Assembly: GCA_025963635.1 (NCBI GenBank)
Contig: JAOQAK010000036.1
Location: forward strand, 1 to 64,000
Direction: 5' to 3'
DNA: 64,000 bases
Source: Ferruginibacter sp.
GTDB lineage: Bacteria > Bacteroidota > Bacteroidia > Chitinophagales > Chitinophagaceae
A program made the translations under genes and the position numbers. Positions 53,513-63,493 of this stretch are shown piece by piece (the first letter of the stretch is position 1; the number at the start of each line of letters is the position of its first letter). Below the pieces are notes generated by a model that was not told the origin of the DNA, did not search any database, and was given only the letters and a program-made list of their open reading frames with translations.

Positions 53513-54958
53513 ATGAAAATTAAATATATCCTCTTAAGTCTTGTAACGGTCTTTATATTGGGCTCCTGTAAGAAATCCTTTCTTGACCTTGCCCCGGTAT
53601 CCAATGCCAACGTAAATGCGGTTTTTAAAACGAAGTCCGATTTCGATCTTGCATTGAATGCAGCGTATTCAACTTTGTATATCATCTATGCGCCCAAGGG
53701 ATCGATGTCGTTCACCGGCGAATTAATGTCTGACAATACCACCGTATCTACCCTCGCCATCTCCGGTGCATTTACCATCGTTGACCAACAGGCATTTCGT
53801 GATTACTCAATTGCCCCTACGAATTCGGGTGTTTACATTTTTTGGGTGGATCACTATACTTCACTTTACCAGGTGAACATCGTTATTGATAAAATCGCCG
53901 GGGCTACCCTGGAAGATGCTTATAAAAAACAAGTGGTTGCGGAAATGAAATTCCTGAGGGCTTTGTATTACTTTAACCTGGTTCAGCTATTCGGTGATGT
54001 GCCGCTGGTGACTGCTCCCATTGTTGGCGAAGAAGCCTATAACATGAAGCGCTCGCCCAAGGCAGATATATATAAACTAATTACAGACGACCTGAAGTCA
54101 GCCGCTGCCGATCTCACCGAGCCAGGAAGCGAACCCGCAAAAGGAAGAGCCAATAAAGGCGCCGCTAAAACCCTGTTGGGAAAAGTATACCTTACGATGG
54201 GAGACAAAACGAGCGCCACCACTGTGTTAAAGGAAGTGTATGATAATTATGGTGGCAACAAATACGACCTGTTGCCAAGTTTCAGTTCATTGTGGGGAAA
54301 CACCACCGCTCATAAGAACACCAGGGAATCGATTTTTGAGGTCCAGTATCTGGGCGGGGCAGCCAATCCTTACAGCAGCTTTTGGCCAGCTTTTGCGCCT
54401 TTCGAAAATTTTTCGATCACCAAATATGGCGGTGGCATGAACATGGTTACAAATGATCTGTACAATGAATACGAACCAGGCGACACAAGGCGGGATGCCT
54501 CTTTTTACCTCGGGTATGATAAGGCAGGTACATTTGTTCCGATTAAGTTTAATAAGAAATGGGTTGATCTAACAGCTCCGCTTGATGGTGGTCAGGAAGC
54601 CTGCAATAACAATTTCATGGTATTGCGGTACGCGGATGTGTTGCTCTTGCTGTCGGAAGCGACCGGCGACCCACTATACCTGAACAAGGTTAGGGCAAGG
54701 GCGGGATTACCTCTTTTTGGAACGGCGGGATATCCTTCCGCCCAGTATCCAACCGTTGCTCTTGCAGTTGAACATGAACGCCGGATGGAATTTGCCCTGG
54801 AGTACCAGCGCTGGTTCGACCTCAAAAGAACCGGTCGTGCCGTAGCAGTACTTACCGCGAAAGGCAAAGCGGTGACTGCTGACAAATTATTGTTGCCCAT
54901 TCCACAATATGCACTTGGACAAAACCCGAACCTTGCACCACAAAATCCGGGATATTAA
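53513..54958 (+). CDS. SusD/RagB-type surface lipoprotein (481 aa)
   Basis: A lipoprotein signal with lipobox ILGSCKKSFLDLAP (Cys19) is followed by the SusD fold: N-terminal TPR-like helices (KQVVAEMKFLRALYYFNLVQ, then FGDVPLV, the family's best-known motif) and a C-terminal part with VEHERRMEFALEYQRWFDLK, the SusD C-terminal signature. It caps the SusC barrel and binds the substrate on the cell surface. Length is normal to slightly short. A strong terminator follows at 55017-55044. Confidence 0.95.
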   Translation: MKIKYILLSLVTVFILGSCKKSFLDLAPVSNANVNAVFKTKSDFDLALNAAYSTLYIIYAPKGSMSFTGELMSDNTTVSTLAISGAFTIVDQQAFRDYSIAPTNSGVYIFWVDHYTSLYQVNIVIDKIAGATLEDAYKKQVVAEMKFLRALYYFNLVQLFGDVPLVTAPIVGEEAYNMKRSPKADIYKLITDDLKSAAADLTEPGSEPAKGRANKGAAKTLLGKVYLTMGDKTSATTVLKEVYDNYGGNKYDLLPSFSSLWGNTTAHKNTRESIFEVQYLGGAANPYSSFWPAFAPFENFSITKYGGGMNMVTNDLYNEYEPGDTRRDASFYLGYDKAGTFVPIKFNKKWVDLTAPLDGGQEACNNNFMVLRYADVLLLLSEATGDPLYLNKVRARAGLPLFGTAGYPSAQYPTVALAVEHERRMEFALEYQRWFDLKRTGRAVAVLTAKGKAVTADKLLLPIPQYALGQNPNLAPQNPGY

Positions 54959-55016
54959 TTTACCTGGATCCACGATTGGATGCCATCCGATATCTATTTA
55001 TTTTAGATGGAACAAG

Positions 55017-55044
55017 ATCCCCGGAAACGGGGATTGTTGTTTTT
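55017..55044 (+). terminator. Terminator of the susCD operon
   Basis: ATCCCCG (55017-55023) and CGGGGAT (55028-55034) pair around GAAA, followed by TGTTGTTTTT. It separates susCD from the regulator genes. Confidence 0.85.
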
Positions 55045-55216
55045 AAAGAAGCCGTCAACTGCTGAGGGTAAGTTAACGAGAGCGACGTTTAATCTTTATT
55101 CCCCCAAGTGAACAGCGGGCTATCTATGCGCAACTTTTGCATAGTATCTTTTTTTTATGATTCTTTTCAGTCAGAAAGACAATATGCCTTTATCTTTATC
55201 ACCTGAAAAATCCCCC

Positions 55217-55981
55217 ATGCTTGCTAACCAACGAAGAGAAAAAATTTACGAACTTGTACAGGAAGACGGATCTGCCAAAGTAATCGACCTCGCCAGGATA
55301 TTTAAAGTAACTGAAGTAACCATACGCCAGGATCTTGAAAAATTGGAAAAGGATGGCCTGGTTATTAAAGAACATGGAGGCGCATTTTTAAAAAACATCA
55401 AAGACCAGGTGCAGGCCATTACCCTGGGACATCGCGAAAACACTGACAAAAAAGAATTGATCGCCAGAAAATGCATGGAATTTATCGAAAGTGGCGATAG
55501 CATCATTTTAGATTCCGGATCTACGACCACCGAAATAGCGAAGAACCTCAAAGGCTTTAAAAATCTTACTGTAATTACCAATGCACTCAATATTGCTTTG
55601 CTGTTAGGTGCGGAACCAGGAATTGATCTGATTGTAACAGGCGGAGAATTTAAACCTCCAACCCTTTCCTTAACCGGGCAAAAAGCAGCTGATTTTTTTA
55701 AAGGCATCAACGTACAAAAGCTATTTTTAGCCACTGCAGGCATATCGCTCAAAGCGGGGCTAACCTACCCGAGTATCAGCGACCTGGTTGTAAAAAGAGC
55801 TATGATAGAAGCAGCTGACACCACTTATCTTGTGGCAGATTCTACCAAAATTGGCAAAAGTGCATTTGCAAGCCTGGGTGCTTTATCGTTAATTGACTAC
55901 ATTATTACCGATAATGGTATTGAGGAAAAGCACAAGGAAATTTTTAAGAACAATGAAATAGAATTAATTATTGCAGATTAG
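55217..55981 (+). CDS. DeoR-family transcriptional repressor, copy 1 (254 aa)
   Basis: N-terminal DeoR helix-turn-helix (MLANQRREKIYELVQEDGSA, then KVTEVTIRQDLEKLEKDGLV) and a C-terminal sugar-phosphate sensor domain with the ISOCOT-type loops GDSIILDSGSTTTEIAKNL and VITNALNIALLL. The start at 55217 is chosen by comparison with copy 2; ATGs at 55157 and 55184 would add an extension not found there. The two copies are nearly the same along their length, so they arose by tandem duplication. It probably controls the sugar operon that follows. Confidence 0.9.
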   Translation: MLANQRREKIYELVQEDGSAKVIDLARIFKVTEVTIRQDLEKLEKDGLVIKEHGGAFLKNIKDQVQAITLGHRENTDKKELIARKCMEFIESGDSIILDSGSTTTEIAKNLKGFKNLTVITNALNIALLLGAEPGIDLIVTGGEFKPPTLSLTGQKAADFFKGINVQKLFLATAGISLKAGLTYPSISDLVVKRAMIEAADTTYLVADSTKIGKSAFASLGALSLIDYIITDNGIEEKHKEIFKNNEIELIIAD

Positions 55982-56246
55982 CCGGCCGATTGTCAACAAT
56001 CCCTTCCTTGTTCTTTTGCCCATGTACGCCTAATCGACTGCCCTTTTAAACCAATCTTAAAAATTTCTTTTCGTAATTATTCTAAAGCGGTCGCCATTAC
56101 AAAATCCATAACAAAAACTCCTTCTCTTACGTCAAAAACTAACGCTCAAATTCCCATAGAATAAAAAAGAATAACTCTTTCGATTATTTTTGTTTTTCTT
56201 TGTTTTTCTTCTTATTTATGTTACTTTTGGTTTTTAAACCAACTAA

Positions 56247-57029
56247 ATGCTTGCAGCCCACCGAAGAGAAAAGATTTTAGAATTACTCAGGGAAGACGGT
56301 TCAGCCAAAGTGCTCAATCTCGCAAAAATTTTTAAGGTAACTGAGGTAACTATTCGCCAGGATCTCGAAAAACTGGAAAAAGATGGTTTAATCATTCGGG
56401 AACATGGCGGAGCCTATATCAAAAATATCCAGGACCAGGTTCAAACCTTCTCTCTTGTTCACCAGGAAAATCTTGATAAAAAAGAGTTGATTGCCCGGAA
56501 GTGTTTAGACTATATTGACAGCGGCGACACAATCATATTAGACTCAGGAACCACCACCACGGAAGTTGCTAAAAAACTAAGAGGAATGAAAAACCTCACA
56601 GTGATTACCAATGCCCTCAATATCGCGTTGATGCTTGGAGCAGAACCTGGCATCGAGGTAATTGTAACCGGCGGTGAATTCAAACCACCAACGCTATCAT
56701 TAACCGGGCAGAAAGCGGCAGATTTCTTTAAAGGCCTTCATGTTCAAAAATTATTCCTGGCAACTGCGGGGATTTCCTTAAAAGCCGGATTAACTTATCC
56801 GAGTATAAGTGACCTGGTGGTTAAAAAAGCCATGATTGATGCTTCAGAAATCACTTACCTGGTGGCTGACTCAACCAAGATCAATAAATCAGCATTTGCC
56901 AGCCTGGGCGCTTTATCCCTTATCGACTATATCATCACCGATGCCGGCATAGAAGAAAAGCACAAACAGGTTTTTAAAGACAACGAAATTGAATTAATCA
57001 TAGCAAGCGAAAAAAATGGCAATCACTAA
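56247..57029 (+). CDS. DeoR-family transcriptional repressor, copy 2 (260 aa)
   Basis: A paralogue of the gene at 55217: MLAAHRREKILELLREDGSA, the same KVTEVTIRQDLEKLEKDGL helix, GDTIILDSGTTTTEVAKKL and VTGGEFKPPTLSLTGQKAAD. Its end overlaps the start of the isomerase gene by 14 bp, so it is the first gene of the catabolic operon. The 265-bp gap between the copies (55982-56246) is T-rich near its end and should hold the operon promoter. Autoregulation by a phosphorylated sugar is expected from the family. Confidence 0.92.
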   Translation: MLAAHRREKILELLREDGSAKVLNLAKIFKVTEVTIRQDLEKLEKDGLIIREHGGAYIKNIQDQVQTFSLVHQENLDKKELIARKCLDYIDSGDTIILDSGTTTTEVAKKLRGMKNLTVITNALNIALMLGAEPGIEVIVTGGEFKPPTLSLTGQKAADFFKGLHVQKLFLATAGISLKAGLTYPSISDLVVKKAMIDASEITYLVADSTKINKSAFASLGALSLIDYIITDAGIEEKHKQVFKDNEIELIIASEKNGNH

Positions 57030-58431
57030 ACAAACAACCCTGGGTATCATCATCGGCAACCGTGATTTTTTCCCGGATAAACTGGTAGGCGAAGCAAGAA
57101 CTGAAGTGCTGAACCTGTTTAAAAAACTAAACATCACCCCGGTTCTATTAAGCGATGCCGATACTAAATTAGGCGGCGTGGAAACATTTGCCGAGGCGCA
57201 GAAATGTGCAGCTCTTTTTAAGCAACACGCCGATGAAATAGATGGCATCCTGGTTGTGCTTCCGAATTTCGGCGATGAGAAAGGAGTTGCCGAAACAATC
57301 AAATGGTCGGGCCTCAATGTTCCTGTGTTGATACAAGCTTACCCTGATGACCTCGGTAAAATGGATGTGGTAAACAGGAGGGATGCATGGTGCGGCAAAA
57401 TTTCGGTTTGCAATAACCTGTACCAGTTTGGAATAAAATATACCCTGCCGGCTAAGCATGTTGCAAGGCCCTCTGATGAATCATTTATAGCTGACCTGGA
57501 AAAATTTACCGCTGTTTGCCGGGTTGTAAAAGGATTGCGTAAAGTTCGCATTGGCGCAGTAGGTGCAAGACCGGGTGCATTCAATACGGTGCGCTACAGC
57601 GAAAAGATTTTACAACGCAATGGGATCTCCGTAACAACTGTCGACTTGTCCCAGGTATTGGGCGATGCCAATAAACTAACCGCCAATGACCAATCCGTAA
57701 AAGACAAGTTGGAAAAAATTCACGCTTATACCAACACGGGATTAACGCCACCGGATAAATTGGTGCAGATAGCAAAACTGGATGTGGTGCTGGCAAACTT
57801 TATGGCCGAAAACTATTTGGATGCCTCCGCCATTCAGTGCTGGACATCTTTGCAACAAAACTATGGTTGCAATGTATGTACCAGCATGAGCATGATGAGC
57901 GAGAACATGCTGCCCAGCGCCTGCGAAGTAGATGTAACCGGAACATTGACCATGTATGCAATGCAACTGGCTAGCAGTTCTCCTTCTGCACTGGTTGACT
58001 GGAATAATAACTATGCGGATGATGATACAAAATGTGTGTTGTTTCATTGCGGCAACTGGGCAAAATCTTTTTTACCGGATATCACCATTAGTACAGCACC
58101 GATCCTTGGCACTTCGGTGGGTACCGAAAATACTTATGGCGCTTTAGACGGGCGTACACCCGCTATGCCGCTTACCTATGGACGCATCAGCACAGATGAC
58201 TGCAAAGGCACCATCAAGGCCTATGTTGGTGAGGGAGAATTGACCGATGATGCGCTAAACACTTTTGGCAACAGGGCAGTGGCACAAATAAGTAACCTGC
58301 AGGGCTTAATGCAGTATGTATGCCGCAACGGTTTTGAACATCACGTAGTAATGAACGCAAGTAAAACAGCAGACATTTTAAAAGAAGCGTTTGAAAATTA
58401 CCTGGGCTGGGAAACCTATACTCACGCATAA
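57016..58431 (+). CDS. L-fucose/L-arabinose isomerase-family protein (471 aa)
   Basis: The family interconverts aldoses and ketoses with a metal bound by Glu and Asp. The sequence has the family's Rossmann-like first domain (GILVVLPNFGDEKGVAETIK), KVRIGAVGARPGAFNTVRYS in the middle, and a C-terminal metal/substrate part (MLPSACEVDVTGTLTMYAMQ; VLFHCGNWAKSF). Length is usual for the distant fucose-isomerase-like branch, whose substrates are often unknown. Next to a split transketolase, it probably makes the ketose that is phosphorylated or cleaved. It overlaps the DeoR gene by 14 bp. Confidence 0.85.
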   Translation: MAITKQTTLGIIIGNRDFFPDKLVGEARTEVLNLFKKLNITPVLLSDADTKLGGVETFAEAQKCAALFKQHADEIDGILVVLPNFGDEKGVAETIKWSGLNVPVLIQAYPDDLGKMDVVNRRDAWCGKISVCNNLYQFGIKYTLPAKHVARPSDESFIADLEKFTAVCRVVKGLRKVRIGAVGARPGAFNTVRYSEKILQRNGISVTTVDLSQVLGDANKLTANDQSVKDKLEKIHAYTNTGLTPPDKLVQIAKLDVVLANFMAENYLDASAIQCWTSLQQNYGCNVCTSMSMMSENMLPSACEVDVTGTLTMYAMQLASSSPSALVDWNNNYADDDTKCVLFHCGNWAKSFLPDITISTAPILGTSVGTENTYGALDGRTPAMPLTYGRISTDDCKGTIKAYVGEGELTDDALNTFGNRAVAQISNLQGLMQYVCRNGFEHHVVMNASKTADILKEAFENYLGWETYTHA

Positions 58432-58505
58432 CACTTACCCATTACACGAATTATAAAAGGCTTCAAATTCGTGCAATTACATCGGCGCTGAAAACGAATT
58501 ACATA

Positions 58506-59330
58506 ATGACAACAAAAGAACTACAACAAAAATCGGTGGTATACCGCAAAAAAATTTTGCAGTACATCACCAAAGCAAAATCAGGCCATACCGGCGGAAG
58601 TTTATCCAGTACGGATATTATAAATGTCTTGTACAACGATGTTCTGAATACCACACCACAAAATTTTTCCTCTCCCGACAGGGACAGGTACATACAGAGC
58701 AAAGGCCATTGTGTAGAAGCATTGTATGTTGTACTGGCAGATAAAGGTTTTTTTCCTGAAGAGGATTTAAATACAATGTGTCAATACAAATCACACTACA
58801 TCGGCCATCCTACCAAAAAAGTAAAAGGGGTAGAACAAAACACCGGGGCATTGGGCCATGGCTTACCACTCTGCGTCGGAACAGCGATTGCTGCTAAAAT
58901 GGATGAAAGAAATTACAAAGTATTTACATTATTGGGCGATGGTGAATTACCGGAAGGCTCCAACTGGGAAGCAGCACTGAGTGCATCGCATTACAAACTG
59001 GATAATCTTTGTGCCATTATCGATAAAAACAATTTACAAATTTCCGGCACTACCGCCGATGTGTGCAATACAGATCCGCTGGATAAAAAATTTGAAAGCT
59101 TTGGTTGGGCAGTAAAAACCATCAATGGAAATGATGTGGAAGAATTAAGAGCAGCCTTCAATAGCCTGCCTTTTGAAAAAGATAAACCTTCTGTAATTAT
59201 TGCCAATACGATTAAGGGAAAAGGAGTAAGTTATATGGAGAACGAAATGAAATGGCACCATGGCGTACCTACTAAAGAACAATACGAATTAGCGCAGCTG
59301 GAATTAGATAATGCATTAACCCTTTTATAA
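58506..59330 (+). CDS. Transketolase, N-terminal (TPP-binding) subunit (274 aa)
   Basis: The thiamine diphosphate motif is intact: FTLLGDGELPEGSNWEAALS (GDG, then the N near residue 140-170) and AIIDKNNLQISGT. Upstream AKSGHTGGSLSSTDIINVLY and ENTGALGHGLPLCVGTAIA are the usual transketolase signatures. This is half of a full transketolase; the other half follows after 1 bp. Split transketolases usually serve special sugar pathways rather than the housekeeping pentose phosphate route. Confidence 0.93.
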   Translation: MTTKELQQKSVVYRKKILQYITKAKSGHTGGSLSSTDIINVLYNDVLNTTPQNFSSPDRDRYIQSKGHCVEALYVVLADKGFFPEEDLNTMCQYKSHYIGHPTKKVKGVEQNTGALGHGLPLCVGTAIAAKMDERNYKVFTLLGDGELPEGSNWEAALSASHYKLDNLCAIIDKNNLQISGTTADVCNTDPLDKKFESFGWAVKTINGNDVEELRAAFNSLPFEKDKPSVIIANTIKGKGVSYMENEMKWHHGVPTKEQYELAQLELDNALTLL

Positions 59331-59331
59331 A

Positions 59332-60306
59332 ATGGCAGAAAAAAACAACACAAATCCTTATAAAGCTAACCTGGAAATATTTTCAGAAACATTACAGCGC
59401 CTTGCTTTAAATGATGAAAATATAGTAGCGGTAACAAGTGATAGTCGTGGCTCAGGAAAATTAGTTCCGTTCGGGAAGAAATTCCCAAAGCAAATCATAG
59501 AAGTCGGCATTGCAGAACAGAATTTAGTGGGCGTGGCGGCCGGCCTGGCTTCCTGTGGTAAGAAAGTGTTCGCTGTTTCCCCGGCTTGTTTTTTAACAGC
59601 AAGAGCATTGGAACAAATAAAAAATGATGTGGCTTATAGCGACAACCCGGTAAATGTAATTGGTATCAGCGCGGGTGTTAGTTATGGTGCATTGGGAAGC
59701 ACGCATCATAGTCTGCACGACTATGCAGTGCTGAGAGCAATTCACAACATAATAGTGGTAGCACCCGCAGATAATTTTGAAACTGAGATGGCGATAGAGC
59801 TGGCAGCAAAAACAAAACAACCTATTTACCTGCGATTTGGTAAAAAACCCATGCCACCGTTGAAAGTCGTCAATGATGATGTGTTCGCATTCGGTAAAGG
59901 AAGAGTGATTATAGAAGGCGACGATGTAGCCATCATTGCAACCGGTGAAACAGTTTATCCTGCATTGCAGGCCGCTGCAAAACTTCAATCCGAAGGCATC
60001 TTGGCAACAGTAATTAGCATGCATACCATCAAGCCCCTGGATACCCAACTGTTACAGGAATTAGCGATCAAATGCAAAGCCATTATAACGGTAGAAGAAC
60101 ATAGTGTGAATGGCGGGTTGGGTGAAGCCTGTGCATCGTTTTTATTACAGAATCAATTCTCCAAACCGTTTAAAATTATCGGGCTGCCGGATGAATATAC
60201 CGTGACAGGTTCGCAGCAGGAGATATTTAATCATTATGGGATTAGTAAAGATGGGATTGCCGCAACTGTAAAGACTTTATTGGAAAAAATATTGGTTCCT
60301 GTTTAG
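59332..60306 (+). CDS. Transketolase, C-terminal (pyrimidine-binding) subunit (324 aa)
   Basis: It supplies the catalytic Glu and the C-terminal domain of the enzyme. The motif IEVGIAEQNLVGVAAGLASC contains that Glu, GALGSTHHSLHDYAVLRAIH the conserved His region, and VITVEEHSVNGGLGEACASF the last domain's signature. Its ATG starts 1 bp past the stop of the N-terminal subunit (TAAAATG), so the two are made in equal amounts. It acts in the cytoplasm as an alpha2beta2-type complex, by analogy with other split transketolases. Confidence 0.93.
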   Translation: MAEKNNTNPYKANLEIFSETLQRLALNDENIVAVTSDSRGSGKLVPFGKKFPKQIIEVGIAEQNLVGVAAGLASCGKKVFAVSPACFLTARALEQIKNDVAYSDNPVNVIGISAGVSYGALGSTHHSLHDYAVLRAIHNIIVVAPADNFETEMAIELAAKTKQPIYLRFGKKPMPPLKVVNDDVFAFGKGRVIIEGDDVAIIATGETVYPALQAAAKLQSEGILATVISMHTIKPLDTQLLQELAIKCKAIITVEEHSVNGGLGEACASFLLQNQFSKPFKIIGLPDEYTVTGSQQEIFNHYGISKDGIAATVKTLLEKILVPV

Positions 60307-60390
60307 CAATTGGTTGCCAGCATAACTGATAGTGTTCAGGGTGCCAGGACACCATCTTTCCCTTTTTCAAACACGATTAAATTTTGACGA

Positions 60391-61347
60391 ATGCGAAAAA
60401 GCTTGCTATTATTTCCCTCCCTGTTGTTGCTACTGATGGCCTTTACTTTTGTGCAATGTAAAAGCAAAACAGCAGCAAACAAAAAACACACAATTGCTGT
60501 GGTGGTTTCCACGCTCAACAATCCATGGTTTGTTTTTTTAGCAGAAACCGCTGCGGCCAAAGCAAGGACTTTGGGCTATGAGGCAAAAATTTTCGATTCA
60601 CAAAACAACACCGCTTTAGAAAGCGATCACTTCGAAAACATCATCGTTTCAGGCTTTGATGCCATCCTTTTTAATTCCACAGATGCCAACGGCTCCGTAG
60701 CCAATGTTTTAAAAGCAAAGGCTGCCGGGGTGCCGGTATTTTGTATGGACAGGGAAGTAAATTCTTTGGATGGCCCTACGGCGCAGATTTTATCAGACAG
60801 TTACTCTGGCGCTGTCGCTATCGGAAAATATTTTACGCAGCAGTTGCATAAAAAAGGAACTTATGTGGAGCTGTTGGGACTGGTGGGAGATAATAATACC
60901 TGGGCCCGTTCCAATGGGTTTCATAGTGTTGTAGATAATTATCCCGGTTTAAAAATGGTAGCCCAGCAAAGTGCCGAATTTGATCGCAACAAAGCAATGG
61001 AAGTGATGGAATCTATCTTGCAGGCGCATCCCGATGTGAATGCTGTTTTCTGTGGCAATGATGGCATGGCAAGCGGCGCATACCAGGCCCTGGTTTCTGT
61101 TGGCAAGGCTGATAAAATAAAAGTGTTTGGCTTTGATGGTGCCGAAGATGTAATTACCTCTATTGGCGAAAATAAAATCGCTGCTACCGGAATGCAGTTT
61201 CCGAAGGTAATGGCAGAAACTGCTGCACAATTTGCAGATGAATACATCAAAGGCAAAAGAGATTTTCCCAAAAAAATACCCGTCGCCGTTGAACTCGTTA
61301 CCTCAAAAAATATAACCGATTACATTGCTTACGGGAAAAAACAATAA
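60391..61347 (+). CDS. Ribose-type (RbsB-like) sugar-binding lipoprotein (318 aa)
   Basis: A substrate-binding protein of the periplasmic-binding type I fold (Peripla_BP_4). The signal ends in a lipobox (FTFVQCKSK, Cys near 24). [20 protein letters not shown], then [18 protein letters not shown] and [20 protein letters not shown] are classical RbsB motifs. Lipid anchoring in the inner membrane is unusual for Gram-negative RbsB proteins but common in this phylum. With the ATPase and permease downstream it makes a complete ABC importer, itself uncommon in Bacteroidota, which prefer SusCD plus permeases. Confidence 0.92.
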   Translation: MRKSLLLFPSLLLLLMAFTFVQCKSKTAANKKHTIAVVVSTLNNPWFVFLAETAAAKARTLGYEAKIFDSQNNTALESDHFENIIVSGFDAILFNSTDANGSVANVLKAKAAGVPVFCMDREVNSLDGPTAQILSDSYSGAVAIGKYFTQQLHKKGTYVELLGLVGDNNTWARSNGFHSVVDNYPGLKMVAQQSAEFDRNKAMEVMESILQAHPDVNAVFCGNDGMASGAYQALVSVGKADKIKVFGFDGAEDVITSIGENKIAATGMQFPKVMAETAAQFADEYIKGKRDFPKKIPVAVELVTSKNITDYIAYGKKQ

Positions 61348-61350
61348 CAA

Positions 61351-61980
61351 ATGAAAAAACTGCTGAAGTATATCCTGTTGATCGCCGCAATCGGGTTGGT
61401 GGGCTACAAATCTGTTTACTTTAAAAAGCTGAGCGATGGGACGAATGCATCCGGTAAAAAATTTGATGCAGTAATTTTTTCTCAGAAATTATGGGATGAA
61501 AAAATGCCCGCAAAAATCGACAGCGCCGTTGACCTTGCAGTTTTGATGAACTCAGTCACAAAAGATAAGGAAGCAGCATTCAACAAATATTCAAACGCTT
61601 TAGGCATCGGTAATTACCGCTACGCCTTCATTAAAACACAAGCCAAAGTAATAGCGGTAAATGAAGATGAGATACAGGTGCAATTGAATGTTGCCGATTC
61701 AATCATGAATGCAGTACTTGCTACAGAATATATTTACGGCAACGCTATCCGTGATGCATCTGCATTGATAGATGTAAAAGATTTTCCCAACAGTGCCGAC
61801 TTAAACAGCATTTCTGAACAGGTGAATAAAATAGTGCGATCCACTGTATTGCCATCCTTCAAATCCACAGTGAAAAAAGGTGATACCATCAACATCACTG
61901 CTGCGGTTGAATTAAATAAAGAACATATAAAATGGCCGGGTTTGGAATTATTACCCGTCCGCTTACAAATCGTTCACTGA
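61351..61980 (+). CDS. DUF2291-family protein, associated with ribose-type ABC transporters (209 aa)
   Basis: One N-terminal membrane helix (YILLIAAIGLVGYKSVYF) precedes a periplasmic domain with the DUF2291 pattern: GKKFDAVIFSQKLWDEKMPA, YRYAFIKTQAKVIAV and IYGNAIRDASALIDVKDFPN. These proteins are typically found between the binding protein and ATPase genes of sugar ABC operons, as here, but their role is not established. It starts 3 bp after the binding-protein gene, and its stop codon overlaps the next start (TGATG). Confidence 0.85.
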   Translation: MKKLLKYILLIAAIGLVGYKSVYFKKLSDGTNASGKKFDAVIFSQKLWDEKMPAKIDSAVDLAVLMNSVTKDKEAAFNKYSNALGIGNYRYAFIKTQAKVIAVNEDEIQVQLNVADSIMNAVLATEYIYGNAIRDASALIDVKDFPNSADLNSISEQVNKIVRSTVLPSFKSTVKKGDTINITAAVELNKEHIKWPGLELLPVRLQIVH

Positions 61981-63485
61981 TGCTGGAAGCAAAAAACATA
62001 TCGAAAAAATTTTCAGGGGTTACAGCCTTGTCCAATATCAACCTCGTATTGCATCCCGGTAAGGTAAATGCGATTATTGGCGAAAATGGTGCGGGCAAAT
62101 CAACCCTGATGAAAATATTTTCCGGTGTGTACACGCAATATGAAGGCGAAATTATTTACAACGGAAAGCCGGTAAAATTTTCAGGAACCAGAGCGGCTGA
62201 AGCAGCAGGTATTGCCATCATACACCAGGAACTAAACCTCGTTCCCTATCTAACCATTGCTGAAAATGTTTTCCTTGGCAGGGAGATAACCAATGCCATA
62301 GGTGTGCTCGACAAAAAGCACATGAATGAAATAACCAAACTACTGCTTGCCCGCCTAAACTTTTCAGCCAATCCCGATATAAAAGTCGCAGAAATAAAAG
62401 TAGGACAACAGCAACTGGTGGAAATTGCGAAAGCGCTGCATTGCAACGCCTCTGTTATCATCATGGATGAACCTACCTCCGCCATCAGCGACAAAGAAGT
62501 TGATAACCTGTTTTCCATTATTGCCCAGTTAAAAAGTGAGGGAAAAACAATTGTTTACATTTCACATAAGTTTAAAGAACTTTTCAGCATTGCTGACCAC
62601 TATGTAGTACTGCGGGACGGTGCCACGGTAGATGCAGGCGATATGCACAACACCACGCAGGATCGGTTGATTCAAAAAATGACCGGAAGGGATATTTTAC
62701 TGCAAAAAAGATCGGCTAATTTTAAAGATGCCGCAATATTATTATCCCTAAAAAACGTTTGCTTACGCCATCCGGAATTGAAGTCGGTCAACCTGCTCAC
62801 CAATATTTCTTTCACATTACACAAGGGTGAAATATTGGGCATGTATGGTTTAATGGGTGCCGGAAGAACAGAATTAATGGAAGCAATTTTTGGCCTTCAT
62901 CCGAAAAATGCCACAGGCGAAATCGCTGTTGAACAATCTGTGAAAAAAATCAAATCCCCTTGCCATGCTATACAGGCGGGTATTGCTTTAGTACCGGAAG
63001 ACAGGAAGTTGCAAGGCTTGATTCTTAACCAATCGGTTAATACAAATATCAGTCTTACCGTTTTGCAAAAAATCCAGCAATGGGGGATCATGCTTAGTAA
63101 CACGAAGGAAAAAGAATTGACGGCAAGTTATATCAGCCGGCTTGCCATTAAAACTTCCTCTGGCAACATTGCCGCCCAATCGCTGAGTGGTGGCAACCAG
63201 CAAAAAGTTGTGATTGCCAAATGGCTTGCAACCCATCCCAAAATATTATTGCTGGATGAACCCACCCGTGGCATCGACATCCATGCAAAATCAGAAATAT
63301 ACAAGTTGATGAAATTGCTGGCAGCCGAAGGAATGGGCATTATCATGGTATCATCAGAATTGCCTGAAATACTGTCTGTGTCCGACAGGGTATTGGTAAT
63401 GTGCGAAGGAGACCTTACGGCTGATCTGCCGATAAACAATATCACCGAACAGGAAATATTGAAACACGCTATATACAAAAACTAA
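61980..63485 (+). CDS. Ribose-type sugar ABC transporter ATPase, two-domain (501 aa)
   Basis: Two ABC cassettes in one chain, as in RbsA. The first has Walker A IIGENGAGKSTLMKI, the signature VGQQQLVEIAKAL and Walker B VIIMDEPTSAI. The second keeps a degenerate Walker A (GLMGAGRTELMEAI), the signature LSGGNQQKVVIAKWL and Walker B LLLDEPTRGIDI. The degenerate second Walker A is normal for this family. The ATG at 61980 overlaps the upstream TGA; an in-frame ATG at 61932 lies inside the DUF2291 gene and is not used. Confidence 0.94.
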   Translation: MLEAKNISKKFSGVTALSNINLVLHPGKVNAIIGENGAGKSTLMKIFSGVYTQYEGEIIYNGKPVKFSGTRAAEAAGIAIIHQELNLVPYLTIAENVFLGREITNAIGVLDKKHMNEITKLLLARLNFSANPDIKVAEIKVGQQQLVEIAKALHCNASVIIMDEPTSAISDKEVDNLFSIIAQLKSEGKTIVYISHKFKELFSIADHYVVLRDGATVDAGDMHNTTQDRLIQKMTGRDILLQKRSANFKDAAILLSLKNVCLRHPELKSVNLLTNISFTLHKGEILGMYGLMGAGRTELMEAIFGLHPKNATGEIAVEQSVKKIKSPCHAIQAGIALVPEDRKLQGLILNQSVNTNISLTVLQKIQQWGIMLSNTKEKELTASYISRLAIKTSSGNIAAQSLSGGNQQKVVIAKWLATHPKILLLDEPTRGIDIHAKSEIYKLMKLLAAEGMGIIMVSSELPEILSVSDRVLVMCEGDLTADLPINNITEQEILKHAIYKN

Positions 63486-63493
63486 TTCTTAGC

